From positions 10,677,563-10,741,562 of the forward strand of contig NC_057922.1 in NCBI RefSeq assembly GCF_018873765.1: a DNA stretch of 64,000 nt. The letters are read 5' to 3'. Position numbers and translations under genes: made by a program. This document shows, in pieces, positions 11,951-23,539 of this stretch. The DNA is from Telopea speciosissima. Lineage: Eukaryota > Streptophyta > Magnoliopsida > Proteales > Proteaceae. Under the pieces are notes generated by a model. It did no database searches. It was not told the DNA's origin and saw only the letters and a program-made list of their open reading frames with translations. Each line of letters begins with the position of its first letter. The stretch's first letter is position 1.

Positions 11951-12059
11951 ATTAAATCAAGCCCCTTTAATTTCTCATGTTACAAATATGAGGGCCATAT
12001 AGACCTTCATATACAACTACAACAACAACAAACTCAATCATACAGACCTTCCTATACAG

Positions 12060-12390
12060 CTACAACAACAACAAACTTAGCCTTTGTTCCAATTTAATGG
12101 GGTCGGCTATAGAAATCCAAACAAAACAAAAAATAAAGAAAACTAAGACCTTAAAAAAAAGCGAGAGGATGGAGAATGAGATTCTAAATGAAAAATGAAA
12201 AATGAAAAATGAAAGTAAGCAGAAAGAGGCACAACCCAACAGATCAAAAGAAACTCTGCTACATGGATCCTTGTCCTCCAATAGGCTCTATCTGAGGTCA
12301 TACTTGAAACGAGACTTAGACTACGCATATCCTTCCTCACAACTTCTCTTGTGGTCATTTTAGGTCTGCCTCTTGTGTTGGTACAATGAA
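12060..12390 (-). mobile_element. LINE 3' end relic, second copy
   Basis: On the minus strand, a frame between about 12385 and 12240 reads GRPKMTTREVVRKDM, then LSLVSSMTSDRAYWRTRIHVAE, the standard last segment of plant LINE ORF2. It is followed by the ATGGGGTCGGC tail near 12108-12090. It is the same family as 8105-8700 but carries a different segment of the ORF end. It is truncated and not coding. Confidence 0.75.
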
Positions 12391-12394
12391 CGAA

Positions 12395-12800
12395 AAATCC
12401 TATGTGCATTTGATTTGGGGGGGGCTATTGCGAGTCGAGTCTCGCATGATTTTGCTACTTCTAGAATTACAATACCCTTCCACGTCAAATAGGATAAACA
12501 TAGTAAAATGAGGAGTCGCTACCTAGATTAGGGTTTAAGACTCGAAAATGATGTCTTTTCTTTGTAAGGACATTATATAAACTCCAATCAACGACTGTGG
12601 TTTCCCCATACCATTAGGTAAATGTCAAGTTAGATTTGGGGAAGATGTAACTGTCCTTGGGGCGCGAAGGACAGATGGCGCGCTAGAGAGGATCTTTTTG
12701 CTCCAATGCACCCCAAAATGGGTCCTACTAATGGTGGCTCATGAGACACACATAATGATTTGTTCAATTTTTTTCCCCTATCTATGAGTCGAGTCGAGTG
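12395..12800. other. Intergenic repeat-like sequence, no gene
   Basis: Contains GGAGTCGCTACCTAGATTAGG, a word I associate with repetitive plant DNA, and no supportable gene. A minus-strand frame of 74 codons here shows no family resemblance. Confidence 0.35.
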
Positions 12801-12952
12801 AAGGGCAGTAAATAAATAATCGAATATCCGAATACGATCCCCATTCGTATCCATTTAGGGATTTTTGTATTCATTTAGAAATATCCCGGAAAAAAAAATC
12901 TGAATACTCCAATAAAAATCCATCTGCAAAAAAATCCGAATACTTAATAATA

Positions 12953-14388
12953 GAGAAAATTACTTGGACACCCCTTAGATTATGACCATTTTGGTTATTA
13001 TCCCCAATTTTTTAAATAATCACTTGAACACCCCCTATATTTTACCATTTCTTTCAAATAGATCCTGTTTGTTAGTTAAGTGATGATGTCATCGGTTAAA
13101 TTTTTTGTAATGCCTAAACTACCCTTAAAGGGTAGTTGATTCAAACCCTAATCGATTTCAGGAAAAATTCTCTGTTCTTAAACAAATTTCAAATCAAAAT
13201 AATCCAAAACCCTTTAATCGATTTCATATTCAAACCATAATAAATCTCTCCAGAATCTTCTACTAGAAAAATATTATCCACCGTGGTTTTTGCCTTAGGG
13301 AGGAAATAGCTGGGAATGAAACAGAAGAAGAATTAGTAGTAGAAAGCTTTACACCGTAGAATTGCGATTGTGATGATTGGGAGAGAATGAGGATGATTTA
13401 TGAAGTCTAAACCCTCCTTTTCCCTCTCGCTGTTCTACACTTCTAGGCCTAGAGAAGATACACATGCTTCCTTTCTGGGTTTGAAGAAATCAAATTCTGA
13501 ACTTTGAAATACAACGGTGTTCGCTCGAGGGATTAAAGTTTAGACTAAGGTGAATTTGAAAGATTTCTCATTTATGTTCTTTCCGTTCGATCTGCTATTG
13601 ATGGAATAAAATAGATCGAAAAGATTAATTATTGCTGGTTTTTCATGGAATCAATGCTTGTTTAAATGGAACGACTTGGGATTCCATTGTCCATAGATGT
13701 AAAAACTTCGATTCTTTCCTTTTGAATCTCAAAATTTGCATCTTTTTTTGGTCATTTCTCCCTCTGGTTCCTATAACTAATATTTTCTGTTACTCTTCTA
13801 TCTTTTTTACCACTATAATCTGTCCAGAATTCCATCATATTGCTTATCCCTAATTTCAGATGTCGAAACCTTTTGTTTTCGGCTGAATTGCTCCCCAATT
13901 CAACTCCATAATTTCAGTTTTTTTCTTTACTTCAGTTTCATGTTAATCTGCTAAAAACCAGTCCTTCAGTTTTTTTTGTTTTCTACTTAGCTCGGGACTT
14001 ATTGCTCTGCAACTCCACGCCTACTCCCTCTAGGGTCCCACCAATTGAAAAAACAAAAAAAGAGAAGAAGAAGAGCAGAGAGGGCAAGAAATCGAGAATC
14101 CTTCTCGATGTACCCATCAAGCGTTCATGGTGACGGTGGTGAGGTTGGCTCTTCCCTCTGCAGCTGAACTGTAGTTGCAGGAAGAAGAAGAAATAATAGT
14201 TAAAGAAGAAAGAAGGAGAAGAAAGAGGGTACGTTGGTCATTTAGCTTCATAAGTTTAAATAGATATTTCCATTTAAACACTAACAGCAGACAAACAGGG
14301 TTATGTTTCAGGGGTGTCAAGTAATGTTTGAACGTTGGTGATAGTAAGCAAAAGGCCATAGTCTGGGGGGTGTTCAAGTAATTTTCTT
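12953..14388. mobile_element. Non-autonomous Mutator-like element (1.4 kb)
   Basis: Terminal inverted repeats: GAGAAAATTACTTGGACACC at the left and, on the other strand at the right, AAGAAAATTACTTGAACACC. Both continue into an AGA(T/C)TATG block. The flanks are TTAATAATA (12944-12952) and ATAATAATA (14389-14397), 8 of 9 identical, but low-complexity. The interior has no transposase and no recognisable captured gene. A C/T-rich stretch near 13400-13500 could be host-derived 5' sequence. The insertion site is supported independently by comparison with copy 1 of the hAT-like element. Confidence 0.75.
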
Positions 14389-14414
14389 ATAATAATAAAA
14401 ACTCAAATAAATAA

Positions 14415-17373
14415 GGGAAATTTATGAAACACCCCTTGAAAATGGGCCGATACTCAAATCACCCCCTTGTATTTGAAAATACTCAGATCACCCCCTCTAC
14501 ACCTTAGTTAGTAAGTTCGGGAACGGCAATTGAACGGGAACGGATACGTACGGCAATTAAACGGACTAGACGGTAATAATACTTTTTAAAAATTCGGCAT
14601 CATAAAACGCATACGGTAATAATACGATACGCGTTTAATACGTGTATAATACGGCATAGACGGCAATAATACTTTTAAAAAAATGGGCATATATTCATTA
14701 TATAACATGCATTCACCACCTAATAAACAAAATAATATCATGATTTTATAAACTAAAATAAACACAATAATATAATATCTTATATTACATCTCTAAGATT
14801 AGCACTTAAAATATCAAAATATCAATAAAGTAGTCTCTAAACGAGAGAGACCCACACCCCATAGTGGAGAAGGTTTTTTTTTTTTTTGGTTGAACCATAG
14901 TGGAAAATGTGAGAATTTTCAACCAAAAGTGAAGTTGAGGTTAGATTTCCACAAAATTCCAATTTCAGACAATGAGAATAAGAATAAAACAGAAATAAGG
15001 AGACCTGCAAGGCATCTTAAAACGAGAACACAACAACTGAAGCTAAAAAAAAAAAAGGAAAAATTATGTGATTAACTACAAATGAGAATAGGGAAAAAAA
15101 CAGGGAAACTTGCTGTTTACCAAATTAATTAATCCTTGTAGATAAGAGTGAAACAGAGGATAGGTGAACGTGGATTGTGGTGAGAAACTGAAAATAAAAA
15201 AGGTTTCCCGTTTCTATTTTCCATGGAGATGCAGTTGGAACTTGTGATTTTTCGTTTGATTAGCAAACAATACGAAATAGAGAAAGGGATACTAACCACA
15301 ATGGAAGAAGTTCTTCCGAAGAACAACAGTGGAAGAAGAAATAAACAAGGAGAAACGCGCGCCGCCCCACATCGCCGCCATCGCCTCTGCCGCCGCTGCC
15401 GCTCGCCTCTGCCGTCATGCCGCCGCCGCTTGCGTCACCGATGTTGCTGCGTCGAAGCTTTGACGATAGGTGTTGAACGGAGATGGAGGGGCTGCCGCCT
15501 TGTTGCCTTCTAGGGTTGGACTTTGGAGTGAAAACGCAAATCACAAAAGAAGAGAAAGTGAAATCGTGAAAAATTCTAATCTTTGGGGTTTTTTTTTTTT
15601 TTTTTTTTTTAAAACATTAGAGTAAAATTTAAAAAGTATAAACGTATAATACCCGAATTATCGAGTATAATACGCGATCGATTAAAAACGCGTTTTTATA
15701 AAAATACGTTGAAAGAGTGGGTGGGAGTATTATGCCTCTGCAAAAGTTCAGGAGAAGAAATAATAGTTAGATAATACGAAGGAGAATATACGTTGCATTT
15801 GCTTACTAATAAGCTTTACACTAAGATATTTCCATTTGTTAGTTAACGAAAAGACTATTTTATCCTTATACTAAATCATTAGAATGGTTAAATTTACAAT
15901 ACTACCCTTTCCTTCATCTTCAACCTAATTTCATCCTGTTCGTCCCACCTGCAACTCAATCTCAAATAAATAAGGAAAATTTATGAAACACCCCTTGAAA
16001 ATGGGCCGATACTCAGATTACCCCCTCGTATTTGAAAATACTTAGATCACCCCCTCTACACTAACTGTGTTAGTCTGCTGTTAGTTATTGGTGTAAAAGG
16101 ACTATTTTACCCTTGTACTAAATCATTAGAATTAAATTTACAATACTACCCTTTCCTTCATCGTCAACCTAATTTCATCTTCTTCCTCCCACCTGCAACT
16201 CAATCTCAAGCATAAGTTCGTTGGAGAGAAAGAAAAAACAAAATAAAAACCAAGAGACAGCGGGTGGTAGCTGCTCCGATGGTGAGTCAATGGCGAGGCA
16301 GCTCCTTCCGATGGTGACTCACACTTGCAACTCAATCTCAAGCATAATTTCCCCTTGAAGAATCTTCTCCCAATCGGGAGGACCGTGCGAGATTCAACAA
16401 CGCAATTGGGTTTTCTTCAAAACCCTCTATTTCTCAGATTCATCTCCTCAAAACCTTCTTAGTCAACCAACAAAGCCACTGGAACAGCCGGATGGACACA
16501 TTCGGTATGCCGGATCCAATCTGAAGCATTCTGTTTGCTCTTAGTGATTGTACATCTGAAAGTTTAATATGTACCGGATTCAGATTCGGTATACCGATTT
16601 CTTCAACCAAGAGACAGGCTACAATTTGAGACTTGTGTGTAATTATAAATTATCTTCTCAGCGCAATTTGGATTTGGCTTCTACTTGCATCAAATTACAC
16701 AGTATACTGAAGAACTACAGAGAGATGAGCGTAGGCGTTTCTTCAGTATGAGTTATTCAAGCAAAATCAAATCCAACTCCAAAAACTGAAACCAGTAAGC
16801 AAGACAAAAAACCAGCCTCAATTTAAAAAATGCCAGGCTACACCATTGAGAGGCAGGCAGGCATTATCATTCATACTCACCCGTGGGGAAGTTTACATGG
16901 TTATTGAATACCTGATTCTACTAACAAAATTTCTCCAGAATCAACTGTTACATAACTGCTGCACTATCATGATGTAATAATATACCAGTGGTACCATCTG
17001 CCGGAGAAACTATTCCACAAGAGAGATAAATCAAATATCGCAAGTGGAACTACATGATTCTACTCGTTTCCCATCTTTGGCAGGTAAACCAGCATCAAAC
17101 CCTGCGTTTCGTATTTGAAAAATACTCAGATTAAGTTGGAGGTCATGTGAGGAAGAAGATGGATATTGGGGGTTTTAGATTCAAAGGTAAAATAGTAACT
17201 CTACATTAGTCAAGGGTAGTTTAGAGATTTAAATATATTTAACACTGTAAAACTAATGGTAGGGTGTAATGTGAGTATAGGACTCTAATACAAGGGGTGA
17301 TCTGAGTATTTTCAAATATGAGGGGGTGATCTGAGTATCGACTCATTTTCAGGGGGTATTTCATAAATTTCCC
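14415..17373. mobile_element. Non-autonomous Mutator-like element (3.0 kb) with internal end duplication
   Basis: Terminal inverted repeats of about 90 bp, beginning GGGAAATTTATGAAA at both ends, run through CGATACTC and AATCACCCCC / GATCACCCCC words. A perfect 9-bp target duplication AATAAATAA lies at 14406-14414 and 17374-17382. A third copy of the left end, preceded by the same AATAAATAA, sits inside at 15974. The interior from about 14508 to 15760 is rich in TAATAC..ACGG words and holds a short GC-rich CCGCCG patch at 15357-15500. No transposase was recognised. Confidence 0.8.
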
Positions 17374-17689
17374 AATAAATAATGATCTTGAGGGTTTTTG
17401 AAGATTCAATAGGTTCTAGATTATGAGGAAAAGAGAATCATGATCTAAGAGATGGATTGAAAGTGAATTGTATCCGTTAGGGAAAGGAAGTTTCGGGACT
17501 CCGGGTTACACAAGGAAGAGATATAAATGGATGGTCAAAAATCTGCTTTTGATCCACATCCGAATCTGTTTAGAGCATATTGGGATCCGATCCGTATCCG
17601 ATTCTAATCCGATCCGTTTACAAGCACTAGAGTCCAGCCGAGAGTATGGGTTTTCGAATATCTCATGTTCCGGTTAACCTTGTTTCAAG

Positions 17690-18110
17690 CCCTCTTGGTT
17701 TTCCTGTTTTCGGCCATTGCTTTTGCATTCTCTTCCCACCTCCTCCCTGAATTTCCATCGTATTACACTATTACCTCGTCTCCTGTCCTCGTATCTGCCT
17801 TTCAGTTCTTTTATTTTTTCTCTTTAGCTTTCGATATTCCTGTCATTTGGCGCCGGACAGATGCATCAGTGAAAAAAATTTGAATTCTTCGAAGAGAAAT
17901 CCAGGGAAAGTGTTTAATCCCCAATGAAGTCGCTGCAAAGATTGAGTATTGTTCGAGCGGGATGGGGAAGAAGATCATCGTTGGATGTGACGATGGCACT
18001 GTGAATTTGCTGGATCGCTGCTTGATTTCATTTGTGGTTTCAAAGATCACGGATCTTCTGTTTTATTCCTTCAGCATCTCAAGGTAGAGTTTTCGTTTTG
18101 AGATTTGGGT
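17690..18110 (+). pseudogene. Broken duplicate of VPS11 upstream region and exon 1
   Basis: This matches 23380-23790, the real VPS11 upstream sequence, first exon and first intron start. The start codon survives at 17861 (ATGCATCAG), but the fourth codon is TGA instead of TGG, and a single-base loss after AAATCCAG shifts the frame. Later blocks (ATTGAGTATTGTTCGAGCGGG, GATGTGACGATGGCACTGT, TTTGCTGGATCGC) are clearly homologous, with further indels. The exon 1 donor (AAGGTAGAG) is kept. No later VPS11 exon follows. It is a partial, non-coding duplication about 5.7 kb upstream of the real exon. Confidence 0.88.
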
Positions 18111-19690
18111 CTTCTGTTATTTGTATATTTGCTTGTTCCAAGGGGAGTAGTTTTCTCTAGTGGGACTTTTTGCAGTTATATTTTTATAGCATTTGAATGC
18201 CGAGGGATCGGAAAATCGAAGGATTCTGTAGATTCTATAGATAAGAACCCTTGGGACGAAGAAGTTGCAGTGAGCGGGAGACAACGAGGGAGAGAGAAGG
18301 ATATAGAGAGAGAGGTGTAGTAGAGGCGGTGGACAGAGTACGCCTCAGGCACCGAGAGTCACCGGTTAATTGCTGCCACGGTGACAGCCGGTTTGAGTGA
18401 AGGGGGTTTAGTTTTTGATTTACCGTATGTAAGCCACCTCGTCAATACGTGCTTCCCTTCCGGTGTGGTTGAATCAGGGAGAAGGATCGGGAGATAGACG
18501 ACAACCGTAATGGACGTTCAATCGCACGGTGGTCTTGCTCATCCGGAATCAAATAGCAAGTGGTAGCAGGAAGAACCAGGTAAATCTCTCTCTCTCTTCC
18601 TCTCGTTCCCTGTACCTCTACTGCTGCTGCTTTTGTTTATGCTCCCATTGATATTTGGAAACGAGTATAATTGCTGCGATGGTCGTCTGGAGAGAGATGA
18701 TCCTTCGCCGCTGGCAGGTACCATCCTCCCCATCTCTCACCGTATATCGCTCCATCCCTCCTTCTCTTTCTCTTTCTGCTATTTGGGTTTCCAGAATCGG
18801 AATGCAGACTCTCTGCAGCTCCTCCCCCCAATTTCCTTCTTTGACAGAAAAGGGTGACTTCCGGAGAGTGGAGACTCTGGTGGGTTGGGTTTATGGCCGA
18901 AATTTCAGGGTAAACTGAGTCTTCAAGCAGGTGCGGCATGGGCTGGATTTGGCCTGCAGCAGAACAGGGGAGAGAGAGAGAGAGAGAGGGAGAGAGATAC
19001 GGATCAAGGTTTGCAACTAGGGTCTCTGGGTATGTGCTAGTAGAGAATGATGGAGGATGTTGGGTGAAGTTTCAGGGCTAACAAAGCTGGATTGGGAAAG
19101 ATATGGAGAGTTGCAAGCATCTGGAAAATAACCCCAAAACATGGTATTTACAGGGTATGAGAATGCTAAAAGAGTTCTGACGGATCGGAAAGGTCTGTTT
19201 CTCTGGGGATATTGCCTGGAAGAGGAAGTGGAAAATAGCCCTGGCTCCATTTTCAGGCAAAAGTAATTAAGCAAACACTAATTAAAAGAGAGAGAAAGAA
19301 AACGGTGATCTTTTCCTCCGTCTCTCAACTCAGGGACTTGGGATTTGGGAAACAGAGGTTGATCTGATAGTCCATCCCTCCTCCTCCTCTAAGGCATTGT
19401 TTTATGCCTCTTTTTTTTTTTTTTTCAATCCTTTCCTTCGTATCTATATTGATGATTTACCCTTTTTTTCTTTGTTTTTCTTTGAGACTTTAATCTATTC
19501 TTTTTACAATTTCAATTTTGAAATTTCTGTCATTACTCATTTTGGTGTTTTGAGCGATAGTGTTGATGCTGAAATCGTAAAATTTCTAATGGTTCATGAA
19601 TTGTTAGATTTTGGGACGGGGAAAATTTTGGATTTTCCTATAAACTTTTGCAGTAGAGATTTTTTTTCCCATCGGGGATTTTGTTTATGT
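18111..19690. other. No gene seen; possible former bZIP upstream region
   Basis: GA/CT-rich sequence with open frames on both strands but no family resemblance. It lies between the VPS11 exon 1 copy and the bZIP fragment at 20381. It could be the latter's old promoter and leader, but there is no direct evidence. Confidence 0.35.
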
Positions 19691-19707
19691 TGTTGTTTCA
19701 TTGATAG

Positions 19708-19875
19708 AGAGGGTGGACCTTGGCTCAACGGTAAGGTTGCTCCATTGTGACCTACTGGTCACGGGTTCGAGTTTGGAAACAGCCTCTCCATGAAGCGGGG
19801 TAAGGCTGCATATATTATGACCCTCCCTAGACCCTGCAGTGGCGGGAGCCTTGTGCACTGGGTACACCCTTTTTT
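19708..19875 (+). mobile_element. Au-family SINE with 17-bp target duplication
   Basis: A 168-bp tRNA-derived SINE. It has an A box-like TTGGCTCAACGG, a B box GGTTCGAGT, the GGAAACAGCCTCT block, GGGTAAGGCTGC, and a GGCGGGAGCCTTGTGCACTGGG tail ending in a T run. This is the layout I know for the Au SINE of flowering plants. TGTTGTTTCATTGATAG is perfectly repeated at 19691-19707 and 19876-19892, so the insertion is young or well preserved. Confidence 0.92.
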
Positions 19876-20380
19876 TGTTGTTTCATTGATAGGATTTGAT
19901 TTTGAACAACATTTTGACGGTCTTCTTCAAAATCTGTGATTTACCGAATTATTCCTCTGCTTTTTCTTGATTTCGGATGAAGGAATTCTCCATTTTTCTA
20001 TGTTTATATCCTTCTTCCTTTTAATGAAAATTCACTGAAATTTAATTGCCTATTGAACAAGAGGGAAAGGAACAAAAGAAAAGGAAAACAAGAAAAAGAA
20101 AAAAAAAAAAAAAAGAGGCGATTCGTTTCAATCGATTACTATGATTACGAGGCCTGCTTCACATTGGTCCGGTTTTGCATTTTGAGCTTTGATTATTCAA
20201 GCTCATAATGAGAGGTAATTGACGAAATTGATGTTTGTGTGAGGTGTCTAGCATGATTAAAGCTTGCGTGTTCTGTTTATGTGGATGGTGAGATTTTATT
20301 TCAATGTTGGAAGCCAAGAGTGCTGGTTCATATGGATTTGAGATTGATATTTTATAGTGGTGATTCCGTAGTCGGAAGCG

Positions 20381-20735
20381 GTGGCCCATGGCAAGGAGTC
20401 GAAAACACAGCCAGCAGAGGAGGCTTCTCCTGATCACAGTCAGTGTCTTCACTGGGAAGGCAATCCTTCATCTACTCCCTCACACTCCATGAATTTCAGG
20501 ACACCCTTTGTGAGAATGGGAAGATTTCCAATCACGAAGATGGACGAGTTCCTCTCCAACATATGGACTACAGAGTTACAGTCTCAAACAAACCTCAATC
20601 GGTTGTTTATGCCACAAAATGGACCAGACTTGATGAATTTATTGCGACTCGGGTCAAATCAACTAGTCTTCATAATTATTGAGTGTAGTGACAGAAATGA
20701 TTCTGTACAAGGGCCTTCCAAAAACTGTTTCTGAT
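20381..20735 (+). pseudogene. ABI5/ABF-type bZIP gene fragment (N-terminal conserved regions only)
   Basis: Two frames together resemble the N-terminus of group A bZIP factors of abscisic acid signalling. One frame gives SLGRQSFIYSLTLHEFQDTL (20446-20505; the family's phosphorylation motif is RQGSIYSLTLDEFQ-like). After a frameshift around 20530 the other frame gives KMDEFLSNIWTTE (family: MNMDEFLKNIWTAEE). The RQxS motif is RQSF here, so the usual RQGS kinase site is altered. A further short piece near 20705-20730 resembles the LP..LSKKTVD region. No basic region or leucine zipper is found downstream, where a LINE relic begins. I read it as a decayed, truncated copy. Confidence 0.6.
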
Positions 20736-21099
20736 CCTTTTCTGTTCTGTATTTGATCCCGGATTAGATATACCAAATGCCATTTACTCCCACAGCTCAT
20801 TCTAACGGAGTGGAATCATGGGAATTCAATTCCACCTAAGATTGACTCTTGCAGTGCAGAATTGCAACCAAATTTAGGGCTTCATATCTGATCTGCTAGG
20901 TGTAGGGCTTCGAATATGATCTGCTAGGATTCACACTCATTAGCCAATTCTTTCTGGTACTATCTTATATGTGTTATCTTAATTTTTGCTTCTATTGCAC
21001 TTATCAAATTTTTTTTGGCATCTATGGCGGAAAGTTTTGGGCAAATAAAATGATATTTTCTGTGGGTTGATTAGAATGATGCATACAATATCAACTTAT

Positions 21100-22400
21100 G
21101 GATTGAAGATAAATTCTAGCTCAAAATACCAAAGGATGTTTAGGGTTTGGAAAACTACTTGTATGAATCAACCCCTACAATGGAAATGGTGTTGGAGATT
21201 TGGATGAAACCATTCAGTTTGTGGAGATGTGTTGTGGCTGCTACGTATGGAAACCAAAAAAGCATTTAGTCTGACCAAGATTGAACAAGTTGGAGCATGA
21301 TTCTTTGAAGGGAGATGGTTAATGTCAGAAACTCATTTCCTAGAATAGTTGGAATGGAAGTTTGTCTGGGTTCAAATAACGTATGATGCTTGGAGGGTTG
21401 GACCAACCATTGAACCTTGTATATCTAGACCTCTACATGTGACTGACAAGGAGGCCTAGTTTGCAGACTTTGGGCTTATGGGGGAGCTAGCTCTATTGTT
21501 TGAATTTTAAATTTTAGAGGGCATCTTAATTACTGGGATTTGCTGTTAGCAAGGAAGTTGTTGGAACTTCTATACAAGAGCATTTGTCAGACTTTGGGAA
21601 TAATATAGAGGGATTTGAGTGGGAGAGCTCTGGTCTATCGACAACAAGATCTCAATGTGAGGCCATTGATGTTGCCAGATTCTCCTCTTTGCATCTTTTA
21701 TAGTTGTGTGGACTAGAGTGAATCCTGAAGGTTTGTTTTTTTATTTTGACATTCTGCCCAATCCCTGTATTTGGTTTTGGGGATGAGGAAGGAGTTCCTC
21801 TGCCTTCTTATTTACTTTTTGTTAATGGGTGAAGTATGGGCTGAGCTCTCATTGGCGACAGGCTTGTGTTAGGTCATGCTGAAAGATGTGTCCCATCTCT
21901 TTTCTAGTGGGAAGACTAATGTGTTCAGTTTCTTTTAGGGTGGGGGTGGAAGGAGGGACTTAGAAGTGTGGTTGCTTCTGTCATGTGGTACAAGGATCAA
22001 GGGATTGGGATGGGGTTTGAATCAGTCCATGCTTAATGAACCCAAACTCAAATTCAATCATGATGGACCAGCCCCTCTACTGAAAATATTGGAGTTATCC
22101 ACTATGGATTAGTCTGATTTTGTTGTATATTAGGAGTTCGCATCCACCATGGATCAGGGTCGGAAATGGTATGAATGATCCATGAAACCTTGGTGTGGTC
22201 TATTTGGAGAGAAATGAACCATAGTATCTTCAATTACTGCGCTAAATCCATCTTTAATGTGGTTTGGAGAGCTAATGACCAAATTTATTAGGCCTCAGAA
22301 TGTAATGAGTTTATTGGGCTATTGGGCTGAGTAGAATGTGTAATCTTGTTTAAGGTCCTTGTTGAGTGCATTATGCTATCATTTCTGACCTTTATATTCA
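21100..22400 (+). mobile_element. LINE ORF2 3' relic
   Basis: Broken frames read like the zf-RVT and terminal region of a plant LINE: an R..LVYRQQD stretch near 21630, an IWRERNE piece near 22200-22220, and NVVWRANDQIY..ASECNEFIGLLG near 22256-22325. The order and strand are consistent. Many stops show it is dead. The 5' limit is uncertain. Confidence 0.55.
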
Positions 22401-23379
22401 TAGGGCCACAACTGGTTCCATACTGAAAAATCAGCACTTGTAGGTTTTTTTTCCCCCTAAATGAACTATTGTAAAAATTATCACTTGTAGGTTAGGGCCA
22501 CAAATTTGACACTTGATCAGTAGAGTGCTTTTTTCCCATTCAACTGTAAGGACATCTCCACTAGAATCCCATGTGGTAGATTTTTTTTTTTGTTTTGGGG
22601 GGGGGGGGACCTATATTCCCTGTCTACATGACCTGTTTCAAATCCTTTTCCATTAATTAGGGAACATTGCATGCAATGTGTGAGAGATGTCCTAACAAAA
22701 GGAGATATTTATTTATCTTAAAAGGCTTTTTAAAAGTTATCCAATGAAAAGCAATAAAATATACTCTTAATTTTATAGAAATTGAAAACCCCAAAAAACG
22801 TGGTCCAACCAAGGGACCAGTTCCTTTTACTACATAGTTATAAATTACATGTGTCTTCACAAACATTGCACATGTGTGTGTACATGTGCATGTGGTGTTA
22901 CAGTTTTTTTTTTTTTTTAATTTCTCATATGTGCGCATAGTTCTTCTTGTCCTTGTGACCTGGCTCTTTTTATGTAAGCTTGAGTAGGATTGATCTGACC
23001 TGTTTTCATTGTTTACTTTGTATATTTAAATTCCTATATGACCCAGGTCTGTATTCATACTTCCAGATTGCAGTCAACATGATATGGTTATCTTTCCTAT
23101 GGCATGTCTCCTACATACTCATCTTTTTATTTTTCTTAATGCGGTAAATCAACTAGGTTGGATCTACAAAATATCATCTAAGATCAAGGTGGCTACAAGT
23201 ATTCCATAGTGATCGTGATTGTTGTGATCTTGTAAGTTTTGCTTTGTACATAATCGTCAAAAATTTTGTATATGCTGTTCCCTAGTAGATAATTTTCTCA
23301 TAGACAGATTTACCCTTTTTGAATTGCATTTGTCATAAAATTTTCTCGTACACATTTTATGGAAGGACCTAGGGAGTGC
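22401..23379. other. VPS11 upstream region, no separate gene
   Basis: AT-rich sequence with G- and C-runs (22598-22608 and 23416-23431). It likely contains the VPS11 promoter near its right end, but no single TATA box or transcription start can be assigned. Confidence 0.35.
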
Positions 23380-23539
23380 TTCTAGGATTTCCTTTTTCTT
23401 CATTGTTTTCACATACCCCCCCCCCCCCCCCTTGAATTTCCATCATATTTCGATTTCTCCACTTTTCTTTCTGTCTATTAGTTCTTCTGTTTCTTTTTTC
23501 TCTTCAGTTTCGCTGTAACTGTCATTTGGTGCTGGAGAG

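Larger units (their letters stand above)
12806..17640. mobile_element. hAT-like CGGAT-rich element, copy 2, split by two nested insertions
   Basis: The left part (12806-12952) and right part (17383-17640) match consecutive parts of copy 1 at 11526-11950. Removing the two inserted elements (12953-14388 and 14415-17373) and one copy of each target duplication restores the TACTT..ATAATAAAA..AAATAATGATCTTGAGG order seen in copy 1. The 26 bases between the two insertions belong to this host element. Confidence 0.7.

Noticed and set aside
15223-15544. GC-rich frames of about 95 codons on both strands
   Set aside because: They lie inside a Mutator-like element, are driven by a CCGCCG-type low-complexity patch, and resemble no protein family.
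18539-18939. Overlapping frames of 60-100 codons on both strands
   Set aside because: They overlap each other in CT/GA-rich DNA with no splice structure or similarity that I recognise.
19708-19875. tRNA-like A and B boxes suggesting a tRNA gene
   Set aside because: No acceptor stem or cloverleaf; the flanking 17-bp duplication and tail show a tRNA-derived SINE.
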